This document shows, one piece after another, positions 46,193 to 57,035 of a stretch of 64,000 nucleotides of DNA. Every line of letters starts with the position of its first letter. Positions within the stretch are counted from its first letter, which is position 1. The notes beneath the pieces are model-generated. The model ran no database searches, was not told the origin of the DNA, and saw nothing but the letters and a program-made list of their open reading frames with translations. The translations under genes were made by a program, and so were the position numbers. Source of the stretch: Lineolata rhizophorae (lineage: Eukaryota; Ascomycota; Dothideomycetes; Lineolatales; Lineolataceae); contig MU001675.1 of the NCBI GenBank assembly GCA_010093515.1, forward strand, positions 763,371 to 827,370. The letters run 5' to 3'.

Positions 46193-49100
46193 CGGCCGAT
46201 CCCGAACAGCGCCTGGGCGGCTTCTCTCCCGGATACAAGCCCCACGAGCAGGCAGCCGTGCGCGCCGTGCCCGTCTCGCGCGACCGTGCCGAGGCTCGCG
46301 CATCGCCGCCGCAGCAGGAGCAGCACCAGCACCAGCACCAGCACCAGCCATCTGCTCCGCGCAGCGATGCAGAAGTCTCGGCCTCGTCGCACGGCTTGCG
46401 CTCGGAGAGCCCCACGAGGCTTAAGGTCAAGGTGCGCCGCGGCAAGGCGTCGGCCTCGTCGGCCAAGGGCCACGACGACCCCACCTTCCTGGCCGACAGC
46501 AGCGGCAACGAGGACCGCAGCAACAAGAGCTTGACGCCGGCGGGGTCGAGCTCGTCCTTGACCCCGGACGCGGCCGGAAGGCGGAGGCCGCAGACCAGCC
46601 CCACGCCGCAGTCGCACGGCAAGGAGAACGTGGCGCCGGCGGCGGTGGCGCGGCGCAAGGCCGCGGGCGAGAACCGCGGCGCGGACGCGCAGGCACATAA
46701 GGCGCGGGACACCGGCAGAGCGGGCGCCGACGTCCACGACGACGACGGCTGGGTCCTGCCGACGCCGAGCCGCAAGGAGTCGCGCCGCGGGCGCGGCGGC
46801 AAGCCCAACAACCGCGTGTGGCTCGAGCCGACGTCGTCGGACGAGAACCTGCACGAGACGGCCAAGTTGTCGTTGCCGCTCGAGGGGGCCCGCGCCGCGC
46901 CCAAACGGACGGCCTCGGGCGACCAGACGTCCCCGACGTCTACCGACGAAGTGTTCCACTCGGCGACGAGCCTGCCGCTGCTGCACGTCGAGGACAGCGA
47001 GGGCGGGGCGGACGCCAAGGATGCGGAGGAGGTGGTCCGGTCGAAAATGTCCGAGGGCGCACCGACGGAGGAGGACCGCGATCGCGCGAAGAAAATATTC
47101 GATGGGGATGAGGATTTTGTGATCAAACCGAAGGCGGCGGCGTGGCTGGGCGGGTCTAGCGTGGATAACACGCGCACGAGGAAGGCGTACATGGAGTTGT
47201 TTGACTGGGCTGGTCAGAACCTGCTGCTGGCGATGAGGGGACTGTGTGCGAAGCTCGTCCTGAGAGCCGAGACGCAGGAGATCGACCGGTTGCTCGACGC
47301 GTTTTCGAGACGGTGGTGCGTCTGTAACCCGAACCATGGCTTCAAGGCGACCGACGTCGTGCACACCATTTGCTACTCTATCCTCTTGCTCAACACCGAC
47401 CTCCATCTCGCGGACATCGAGCAGAAAATGAATCGCGGCCAGTTTGTCAAAAATACCATGCCGACTATAAGGCGGGTCGTCGCTGAGGCAGCCCCCGAGC
47501 AGGTGGAGGATACCATCCGTGCTCCGGCACAGCCACCATCTAGGCCTCCCATTCCTTGGAGCGAACCAGCGTCTCCTCGTCCCTCGTCGCCTAGCGTCGG
47601 TCCGGAGTCTTCGGGCTGTGAAGAGCGACCCTCTCTAGACGCGAAGAGGCCGCGGAACAGGCTTTCTGCTCGTCCGCCTGTGCGAGTTGATCCGGACGGA
47701 ATACTCGGCGCGACGGATGCGACGGCCGGGGATAACTGCAACGTCCTGGTGCGGGCTCCATACGAAGGCCCGACACGCGGGTGGGAAATTCAAGTCGAGA
47801 TCGTGCTCAAGGAATTCTACAACTCGATCCGGCAGCAGCGATTGCCGCTCCACGGGGCGCCGCAACACCCGCAGATTCACGAACAACCGTCGAGCAACAG
47901 CCTGTCGGTCGGATCGATGCTGCGGCGTACGCCGAGCGTGCTCAGCAAGGCGCCTTCTGACAACGTCAGCTACCGCGGTCGCCCGACCGACCTCCGCAGC
48001 GCGACTACCCGCTGGACGTCCAAGTCAAGAGTGAGGCCGCGGCTGTATCCTTCCTCGACAGTGGGGTCGAGCCGCACCAGCCTCGACGACGGCTCTGTCT
48101 GGAGTCCAGCGGGTTCGAGCAACTGGAGCAAGTATTCGCTCGGCAAGACGCAGACGTCCATGTCGGTCGACTCGTTGGGCTCGCACGGCGCCGACTATCA
48201 GCAGTCCATCGGCTTTGCCAACGCGCTGAGCCAAGCCATCATTCGCGAAGAGAACAACGCGGGCCCTGCCGGAGACGAGTCGCGAGGCCTCATTTCGGCG
48301 CCACTCCTAGAAGATGAGACGCTCGAGCTGCACGGATCGCCGTGGGCAAAGGAGGGCCTGTTGAAGCACAAGCACCATCTCGAGGCGGTGGACAAGCGGT
48401 CCAAGCACCGCGACTGGGTTGAGTGCTTCGCCGTCATCGAGAAGGGCTCCATGCGCCTCTTCTCCTTCAACCAGCCATCCAAATCGCTGCGTCTGCGCAA
48501 CAAGCACAATCGGCCCGCGCACCCGGCTGGTGGGCCCGTCGGCGGCGGCAACTGGACCGAGAACGCCGAGGAGCTGTCCTACTTCTCGCTGCGCCAGACC
48601 ATCGCGAGCGCGCTGCCGCCGCCCGGCTACTCCAAGACCAGGCCCCACGTCTGGGCCCTATCGCTACCCACGGGCGCGGTCCACCTCTTCCAGGTGGGCA
48701 CGCCCGACATCGTCAAGGAGTTCGTCGGCACGGCCAACTACTGGGCGGCGCGTTTGTCCAAGGAGCCCCTGGTCGGCGCCGTGTCCAGCATCGAGTACGG
48801 CTGGGGCGACTCCATCATAAACCCGGCCATCATCGGGGCGCAGCCACCGCAGTCGGCCGGTAGCGCGGGCACCACTAACGCGGGCAGCGGGACGGCGCCC
48901 GCGGCGGGGACGGCGGCGGCGGCGGCGGCGCCGCTGCCGCCGCGCCCAGCCTCGAGTGCCGCCGCCCCGCGGCCCAGCATGCAGTCGAGCATCCGCAGCT
49001 CGTTGGAGAACCAGGCGGGCGTGGTGCGGGCGCGGCTGCCGGGCGACCGGGTCACCATCGCTGAGTGGCAGCCGCCGACGCAGAGCATGATGGCGTCGAA

Positions 49101-49545
49101 CCTGATGGAGGTGGACCAGTTCCGGGCGCTGAGCAACTACGTCAAAGCGGTCGAGGCGGACCTGGCGCGGCACAACGACCTCCGGCCGCTCATGAACGCG
49201 GCCTTCTCGCCCCGACACCCGAACTGCGGGAAAGCCATGGCTAATTGGGAGCGCAAGAGCGCGTACTTGTTGAGAGAGATTGTCAAGTTTAGGACGTATA
49301 TTGATAGTTTGGCGGCGGCGCAGGCGACGAAGGAGAGGATCTATCGGGAGAGGGACGAAAGGGAGGCGGAGGTAGCGGCAGCGACGACGGCGACGGCGGG
49401 TGCGAGTGCGTCTGGAGGGACTGGTGCGAAGAAGGAAGCTGGCGAGGGCGAGGCGGAGAATGACTTGGAGAAAAAGAGGGAGAAGGAGCGGGGACTGCCT
49501 GTGCCGGATCCGGAGAGGAGGTTGATGACGGCGGGGACGGCTTAA
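44212..49545 (+). CDS. Sec7-PH Arf guanine-nucleotide exchange factor (Syt1 type)
   Basis: A single uninterrupted exon of 1777 codons. Residues 1-930 are disordered (Ser/Pro/Gln/His-rich, with an 11-CAG polyglutamine and polyproline). The Sec7 domain spans about 943-1085: KKIFDGDEDFVIKPKAAAWLG, then LRAETQEIDRLLDAFSRRW with the catalytic 'glutamic finger' expected at E1020, and CNPNHGFKATDVVHTICYSI then LLLNTDLHLADIEQKMNR. A PH domain lies at about 1376-1519 (WAKEGLLKHKHHLEAVDKRS to TANYWAARLSKEP), then a helical tail. The order Sec7-PH after a long N-terminus matches yeast Syt1, which activates Arf-family GTPases at Golgi or plasma membrane. An alternative start is Met24 (44281), which would avoid the overlapping uORF. 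Confidence 0.94.
46153..46185 (+). repeat. (CAG)11 polyglutamine tract in the Sec7 protein
   Basis: Eleven uninterrupted CAG codons follow SHR, then CGA CAG. Pure CAG runs are slippage-prone, so strain-to-strain length variation is likely. The tract lies in the disordered N-terminal half. Confidence 0.95.
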
Positions 49546-50589
49546 GTGGGGCAATGGAAAGAACGGGGCTGAGCGAAGGGCGATGGAGAAACGAACAACG
49601 GCGCCTTGATGTAACGATATACCCTTCTACTTTGCCTTATTTTTCCTTTGAGTTTCCATTTTTCTCTTTGTTTCTCATTACTACTACATAACTTGTAATG
49701 TCCAGCCCACCACGCATGTGCTATGCTCCTCAGCCTCTCTGCGTCGAAGTATTTCTTATCCTTTCCCAGTCTCCTGGTCGGCGCTCTGTATAATACCAAT
49801 TTTTTTTTTTCTTTCTTCTTGTAGAGCTATGTCTTTCCCTTTCCATGTCCATTGATTGGGCTTGGGCATGACGTAACTTGCTGGCTCCTAGTTGCTTCGG
49901 TAGGTGCGGATACCCACCAGTCCCCTTGCTCGATTCCCTTTGTCCCCCATGGGCCGGGCTGCGGAATCTAGGAAGGCCCCATTCTCTTCCTTTCCTTTGT
50001 TTGAGCGAGTCGGGCTTCCCTTGAAGTTGTGAAATTGGGAAGAAGGGAGCGATCAGCTAGAGTGGCTGCTGGGTTTTGATGTCGGAATTGGTTAGGGAGG
50101 GCAGGGAAGGAAGTTGGGGTGGCGCGCGTTTGGTGCTTTTGTGTATAGTTTAATGAACTGAGCCAGATGGAGCGTAAATAAGAATAAAAAGGAAAATGTG
50201 ATTTAATTCTAGGCTGTTGAGATTGATACCGCACAGGCGTCCGATCTGCAGGAAAAGGGCCACATCATTTTACTCGCTCTACAATCCAACGTCTAGTCGC
50301 GCTTGGGCAAATCATATCATCCTCACGGGGAAAAGAAAAGGGGGGGAAATATCGCGTCTCTCATTTACCACAACCATCAGCGCCTCAAGCTCTGGTCGGG
50401 AGGTAAGCGGACGTAACAGCATCTCGTCGCTCTCCCCTCCAGTTTCCCCTCCGGACACCAACCATGGGATGATCGCGGACAAAAAGAGCGCGGTTGCCGG
50501 AGTGAATATGAAGGGTTGACAGTTTTTTGTGTTGGGCGGAGAAGGGAACAACGGGGAAGGTCTTAAGAAGCGAGCGGCTAGCGGCAGCA

Positions 50590-50597
50590 TCACGTGA
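50590..50597. promoter_or_regulatory. TCACGTGA palindrome upstream of PP28
   Basis: Third perfect copy of the E-box palindrome, about 600 bp before the PP28 start and 275 bp before its TATA box. Confidence 0.4.
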
Positions 50598-50872
50598 GGG
50601 CAGGGATTCCGCCGCTAGCTGCCGGAGGCTGGCAGGAGGCTTGGCGAGTGGCAGGCGCGTACGGGGGTACCGAGCCCCTCCTTCCTCTCCGCTCTGACCG
50701 CCTGGCTGCCCCGCGTCCAGCGCTGAATGGCCGGCGGCCCTTTGGCGTCCTTTTCCCGCTGCTCGCGACACGCACTCGCAGCGCATTCACGACGCACGAG
50801 AGTGGCTCCCGTTGACGTGTCCAGCGCCTCGCTCTCGCCTTCAGGCCAAGGCCGCGTTCCTGCGTCCCGCTT

Positions 50873-50880
50873 TATATAAG
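50873..50880 (+). promoter_or_regulatory. TATA box of the PP28 gene
   Basis: TATATAAG stands alone in GC-rich sequence and is followed by CT-rich start-like sequence. It predicts a leader of about 280 nt before the ATG at 51194. This is the clearest TATA box in the window. Confidence 0.55.
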
Positions 50881-51193
50881 GCTTCCCGCTTTGCTGCTTG
50901 CTTGCTTCTTTTTGTCTCCCTGCCCCTGGCCCTGACCGGACCTGAGTCGCCGAAGCTGCCAAGCTGCCTGTGTGCTTTTGCCTCTTTGGCGGTGGTACTG
51001 CTGCTACTGTTCCTGCTTTGCTCTTGTAGAGACGCTGCTTCTTCTTGCGCCCACGTTTGAGGCCGCGAGAAATCGCCCGCCTTCCTTACAGCCTGACGAC
51101 GCACGTGACCTTGGTTCCTTACCGTCCTAGTACCCCAAAACTGGGCTCGGCAAGGCTTCAAGTAAAGAAACGACCGCACGGGAAACAGCAAAC

Positions 51194-52234
51194 ATGTCCA
51201 GCGCGAGAGGCCGCAGCGGCAAGTTTAGCAAACCCAAGAGAGGAGGTGTGTGTGCCTACCCACCTTTGCTGTGTCCTCCTGCCTAGCTAGGTCCTCCGTA
51301 GCTACATGGCATGTCTACGGGGACAATGGAGCTTGAACACCTTGTTAAACCAAGCTAGGTGCTAACTTCAAGACAGGCGGCAAGCATTTCAGCAGGGATC
51401 TCCAGCCCGTCAATGCCGATGGCGAGGTCGTGAGCATGTGGGCTGTACGTTGTTGAACCTTCTTCCCCGGGCAAATCTGGTACACAAAAGAACCAAGCCA
51501 CCACGTACTAACACCTCACACTTTTCTTTTTCGCCCCTCCAAAGGACCCTGATGAGCAAGCCGACGAAGAAGACGACGACGAAGAAGAGTCGTCCTCGGA
51601 AGAAGAATCCGAGGACGAGGACGACGCCGCCGGCGCGTCCTCGTCCAAGAGACCCGCCCAGCAAGCCGTCGAGATGACCCGCGAGGAGCGCCGCGCCGCC
51701 GCCAAGGCCCGCAAGGAAGCCGCCATCGCCCGCCAGCGCCAGCGTGCCGTCGAGCCCGGCGAGATGCCGCCATCCTCGTCCGAGGAGGAAGACGACGACG
51801 ACCAGGAGCTGCCCGCGAACCCGAACCACACGGCCAAGGCGCGGTCGCAAGCGACGGCCGCGGGCAAGAAGCCGGCGTCGTCGGACGGCGGCAGCGGCGC
51901 CGACGCGGCCGCCGCTACGACCGCTAAGCAGCCCGAGCTCTCGCGGCGCGAGCGCGAGGCCGTCGAGGCGGCCGAGGCCAAGGCCCGCTACGCCAAGCTG
52001 CACGCCGAGGGCAAGACGGAGCAGGCGCGCGCCGACCTCGAGCGGCTGGCCATCGTGCGCGAGCGGCGCGAGGCCGAGGCCGCGCGCAAGAAGGCCGAGG
52101 CCGAGGAGAGACGGGCGCACGAGGCGGCGAGGGCGGAGCAGCTGGCTAAGGAGCAGAAGAGGAGGGAGGAGGCCATGGGGAAGCCGGGGAGGGGCGCCAA
52201 GGGGGCTACCAAGGGGGGGAAGAAGAAGTCATAG
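51194..52234 (+). CDS. PP28/PDAP1-like acidic phosphoprotein
   Basis: Three exons (51194-51245, 51377-51444 and 51545-52234) encode 269 aa. The spliced N-terminus reads [20 protein letters not shown] then [10 protein letters not shown]-like sequence ([15 protein letters not shown]), followed by an acidic Ser/Glu block suited to casein kinase II. The C-terminal half is a basic-acidic helical region ([20 protein letters not shown]) ending in a Lys tail. This is the casein-kinase-substrate PP28 family (28-kDa heat- and acid-stable phosphoprotein), cytosolic and partly ribosome-associated in animals; its fungal role is not well defined. The first two exons are small (52 and 68 nt). Confidence 0.93.
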
Positions 52235-52727
52235 GGACTGATTGGGGGGTTGGGAGATGGGTGCTTGTGGTGAAGGCCTGCGTGCGGTGGTGTTCATGGG
52301 TTCTGGATAGGGATGAGCTGGGGGCTGATTCTCGGGTTGGTGAGACCTCCATCGGGCGGTGGGACAAGGGACTGGTGAAGGGCCCGGTGATAGTTCGCCT
52401 GAGATACGAAATGAACGCACAGATGATGAATTGGACTCCTAGTCACTTGCTAGGATTTTGATGGCCTAGTGACGGTGATGGCAGTGATGTGAGTTCACAT
52501 GTCAGGGGAACAAGAGGACATGCGTCAGGTTCTCGGTAATTATGTGTTTGCTTCACCACTAACAAATATCTACCAGGCCGAAAATCGACACCCTTGAAGG
52601 ATGGACAATAGCACAAGCTTCAGCTACTCTTACAATTTTAATCCACAGCTCTCCCTTCCCATGGCACCTGTATACGCGCCTATCCATCTACCCGTACCCT
52701 CTTTTTCGTACAAAGGAAAGCATACGA
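52235..52727. other. Convergent 3' spacer between PP28 and CWH43
   Basis: 493 bp shared by the two 3' UTRs. No gene or clear structural element seen. Confidence 0.5.
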
Positions 52728-55700
52728 TTAGGCAAAGTACCTGGTAGTCAATGTTAGTAAACCACACAGGAAACCCATAAAAGAAAAGATACAATCTCAC
52801 TAACCTCGGTTGGTTGAACACGTGGTACCGATGGCCCCTCACCCCGTTCCCCTTGAACAAGTCCGGGAACCTAAGATCCGCCGGGACGTCCGCCTCGTCG
52901 ATCAAGTCGTCGGTGCCCTCCGGCTGGCCGACGACAAACTTGCCCACCTGGATCTCCGTGTCGGTGATGCTGTCCCTGCTCACGCGGGCGTAGCCGGTGC
53001 GCCGCAGCCCCTTGTACAGGATGTACTCGCACCAGCGGTCCCAGTCGGACGGGTCGATGTCGCGCATGCCGCTCGCGGCGCCGACGTACGTGTTGTAGTT
53101 GCCCTGCTTGGGCTTGGTGACGAGGTAGGAGAGCAGGATGGCGGGCCGGGGCGAGGCGGCCATGAGGCGCGACAGGTACTCCGTCTGCAGGCGGCGGTCC
53201 TCCGGGTCCTCGTCCTGGCCCGAGTGGAAGACGAAGACGTCGACGAGGGCGCCGTACGCGTCGAGCGTGGCGTGGATGGCCGGCGCCAGCTCGCCCACGG
53301 GGCTCGGCAGCAGGTGGTGGGTGCTGTTGACGATGGGGAACTTGGATAGCAGCGCGGCGCCCCACGTGTGCTTGTTCGGGCCCGGCCCGTAGTCGACGTA
53401 CATGCCGAGCTCCTCGGCCAGGTACTGCGTCGTGTCGCGGTTGCCCATGATGATGCGCTGTAGGTCCGACTCGAGCAGGCCGACCACGTCGAGCTCGAGC
53501 TCGGCCAGCACGTCGCGCATCCGCCGCTCGCTGCTCCACATGTCGTTGTCTAGGCTGAAGTGGATCGTCCAGATGCCCGCCGTAATCGCTTTAGAGTCCC
53601 CGTGGTGCGGCTTGTAGTTGTACGACGGAAACCGCAGGTACGCCACGCTAGCCCCTAGAAGCTCGAGCACCAGCAGCGCGTACAGGTAGTAGGAGCGCTG
53701 GCGGCGCGCATTGGGGTTGGCCGGCTTGACGCGCGCCTTCTGGTTGGCTGGCGACGCAGCGCTGGTCTGCGCCGAGAAGATGCCCGCGCCGATGCACAGC
53801 ATCGTTGCCGTCATGACCCAGTCGGTGTGCTCACGCATCAGGGGTCCGCCGGGAACGAAGGCATAGGCCACCACCCAGACGTGCGCCAGCACGAGCACGT
53901 TGTAGAAGAAGAAGCCGAGCCCGAACGTCAAACCGGGAGAGTGCCGGATGCCGGAGGAGATGATGACAGGGCATGCAGCCATAAGGTACACCGTCAGCGC
54001 CAAGGCTCCATAGTATCCGAACCAGTTGTGAAAGCAGGTCAGGACGGCAGCCCCGACGGCTCCAATGCCGAACATGGTCCAACTTCGGGCCAGCGCGGGG
54101 GCGAAGAGCCCGAGAACAATCCCAGCGCCCATGGCAACGAAGGTATAGGTACCGTGAGGAACTGACAGCGGGCCGCGGACCGGATATCCCTCCCACACCC
54201 ACAGAATCATGGTGCTGGAGTCGGATAACAGCGAGTGGAGGGCGAACAACAAGCCAGAAATGCCGAATGCCGCGGCGACGGGAGAACCCTTTCTAGACCC
54301 GGGAGCAAGTAGGTCTGCGCCGTTGCTTGCGGTCGACCTGGTCGAACGGAGGATGGCAAGAACGCCCAGGAATATGCCCAGCTTGTTCCAGCCGCCGTTA
54401 GGACCGTGCATGATCGGCCAGATTGGGTTGTTAGTTTGGAAGGCGAACTTAGCGATGCTAGAAGCCAACAATCCGAGGCTAAAAGAGGTGATGCGGGCCT
54501 CAAGCCGATGAGGCTGCGACCTCTCAGCGTAAAAAGTTGCCGTCCAGGCAAGGCATCCTGTGAAGACCCCGAAGCTGACAGCGAACAGTCTATATACCGG
54601 AGATTTGATGAGATAAGACAGAAGACCAACCAAGGTGATCAAGTGAGTAGCCCTCAGATTCTTAATAATGAATCGACGGAACGGGGCAATGCCGAGGAAG
54701 AACGGAGAAATTGTAGACATGACAAGAGCTTCATATCCTGAAATGCCCATGTACCACAATGGGAAGTCTGCCCTAAGGTTAGTGAAAAGAATGGAGATGC
54801 CGTCGGGGTTCGATCACATACACCAAATGGTAACACCCAAAGACGTAAGCGTAGACCAGAAAATGAACTATGGATTAGTTAGCTCTAAATCATGGACCGT
54901 CAATTGCAAATATACTAACCCCATTGTACACGCCGGCGACGGTATCGAGTGCCATAGGCCACGAAAAACTCTGGTTAAACACTTCGGCGACTTCTCGGTT
55001 TTTCCTACTTCAGCTTAGAGTCTGCCAAACACTGGGGGATGCAACGAATCACGTACTCTTGCTCAAGAACAAAGTCGGCGTGGGTCTTGCCGGTACTATC
55101 CGAGACACGCCCATTCAGAAATAGCTCCCAATATAAATTGGATTGTTGGCCCATATAAAGCTATTTACTTGGGAAGCCATGGAACATACCCTCTGCTTAC
55201 CCCCTTGACATCTCTAATGACGACCTCAAAACTTTCGAAATCCATGACCGTGACAGCGTCAAAGGCAACGTCCAGAAGCACCAGTGACCACTCGAAGAAC
55301 GCGTAAATCGTATAAGCTAGACTCGATTAGTGAGATTTGCGCTGCAGTTGAGATGAAAGGTGCGTACCTCCGGGAACCCGGTGCACTTTATGTTGAATGA
55401 AGAAATATATTAGGGGCACCAAAGTCCCAAAAAAGGCGCCGGCAAAGGCTCTTCTGTATTTGATGGCCTGCGGATTTGGCGGGCTGAGCGCTAGACACCC
55501 GAGGGTCCACGGCAGCGTTGCGACGAGGTACGAGATCATGAAAATATCGTGCCAATCGTGATCATCGGTCGACGTAACGTACGTCCAGCCACCGCAAGTA
55601 AGCGTGCGAAAGAGCCCGACTCCGGTGATGAACTTGGGCAGTGACGAGTTCTTATGCGTGGTTGTTCTCCTTGTCATCATGTACCACATTGCAACGAGGG

Positions 55701-56238
55701 CGAATCGAGGACCTAACGCCAACATCCTCAGCATGTATAGCAACGATATCGTCTACGCTCTTCAGCACGTACCCGACGTTATTGCGATGAATACTTGGAA
55801 AACAGAACGCTCAGGATATCGGTCCCCGATTGTGGCCGAGACGGACGGGAACCACTCTTGGGGATACCCCTGTTGAGACTGATTAGCTTGGTCAAACAAC
55901 CTGATTGAATTGGCCACGAACATAGTGCTCATTCTGTACGATTTTGCGGTAGTGCAATGCTCTGTGGATATCAGTTTTATGGCAGCCTTGACACAAGGGA
56001 AGGAGGTTGGCGAACATTCCGACGATTAAAGCTCCTAAGAACGCCACTGCAACCATCAATTAGCGCATGAGAAGATTTCCAGATTATTCGAGAGACTCAC
56101 TATACGCGACAACGGTATGCGTCCATGAAATCCATTTCCCCGAAAACTGACGAGTAGATTAGCAGCGCCAGTGAAGCTCGGATGCGCGAGGAGGCTCACC
56201 GAAGCGACCACGTCGCCATCTTTGTACTTTGGGGCCAT
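52728..56238 (-). CDS. CWH43: CWH43, GPI-anchor ceramide-remodelling membrane protein with exonuclease-like domain
   Basis: Eleven exons: 56238-56200, 56146-56101, 56046-55922, 55869-55773, 55712-55368, 55316-55201, 55160-55057, 55004-54920, 54867-54824, 54772-52805 and 52740-52728, encoding 993 aa (yeast Cwh43 is about 950). The N-terminal Frag1/PGAP2-like part contains GYPQEWFPSVSATIGDRYPE. A central multi-helix membrane region includes WADFPLWYMGISGYEALVMS. The C-terminal endonuclease/exonuclease/phosphatase-like domain contains VVGLLESDLQRIIMGNRDTTQ and FVFHSGQDEDPEDRRLQTEY. In yeast the protein replaces diacylglycerol-type GPI lipids by ceramide. Splicing to the 13-nt last exon gives the ending HVFNQPRYFA. 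Exon 7 follows a 40-nt intron, so that junction and exon 3 are the least certain parts. Confidence 0.93.
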
Positions 56239-57035
56239 CAGTGCCAGCACACCTTTGGTTTCAGGCGCATCAGCACGCGAGGAAAAGAAAGAGGGAATAA
56301 TGAGTGTGGAGAAGGCGAGTGGTGTAAGACGGACGCGGACACGACGGCGCCGCGACTCCTGATGGACTGCACGTCGAACCCCTGCGCGTTGGCGCGCCTC
56401 CCGGAGCTCGAGCGAGCCGTGCCGAAGGCGGTGAGTTGCGCGCCACATGCCGGCCGCGCACCAGCCACAATTCCTCTAGCGAGCCGAGCTGTCCGCACCC
56501 ACACCGCCTACCGGATGCGCGGCAGAAAATGGTCCCAACGCCTGCCATCGCTTTCACGTGCGAAATTCTTTCCTAGCATCAGCAAACAAGGTCATCGTAT
56601 ACTGGTTTACATCAAATCTACCAGGGATACTCTCAAGAATCTCCTTCTGACAGACGTTCCTGTTGTTACTTGCTACTTTATGATGTCGACAGAGGGTCGG
56701 TGATCCACGGGCCGCGTCTCGTCGCTTCACTTCTACGGCTGATTCCTACACTCGAGAAGTCTCGTGGAAATTTTCTTGGGAGCTTTGTTCTCGGTTCCAG
56801 CCAACTAATACCATTGGAACCACCCGGTCTTTCCATTCTATCTTTCTTCAGCTTCGTCTGTACGCCGCATTTGCAACCCTTCCTGACTGTGGACTTCCGT
56901 CCACCAGCCAACACTCTTACCGACTCAGACTTCATCACCTTGCCAACTAGCTAAAGCTTACGGTTGACAACACCTCTACTCTCGCTGCACTTCCGAGAAC
57001 TTCTAATCACAACGGCGTAGCTTTCAATTGTCGCC
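56239..57035. other. Divergent promoter between CWH43 and UTP6
   Basis: 797 bp. GC-rich near the CWH43 start, CT-rich in the last 250 bp before UTP6. No gene seen; no TATA box placed. Confidence 0.5.

Larger units (their letters stand above)
49546..51193. other. Sec7 3' UTR and promoter region of PP28
   Basis: 1.65 kb without a supported gene. AT-rich 3'-UTR-like sequence to about 50.35 kb is followed by a GC-rich promoter with a TCACGTGA box and a strong TATA box. Confidence 0.55.

Noticed and set aside
44224-47406. A 1060-codon open frame on the minus strand inside the Sec7 gene
   Set aside because: It is antisense to a clear Sec7-PH gene, is rich in Arg, Ala and Val as expected for the complement of GC-ending codons, and has no domain. 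High GC3 removes stops from this antisense frame.
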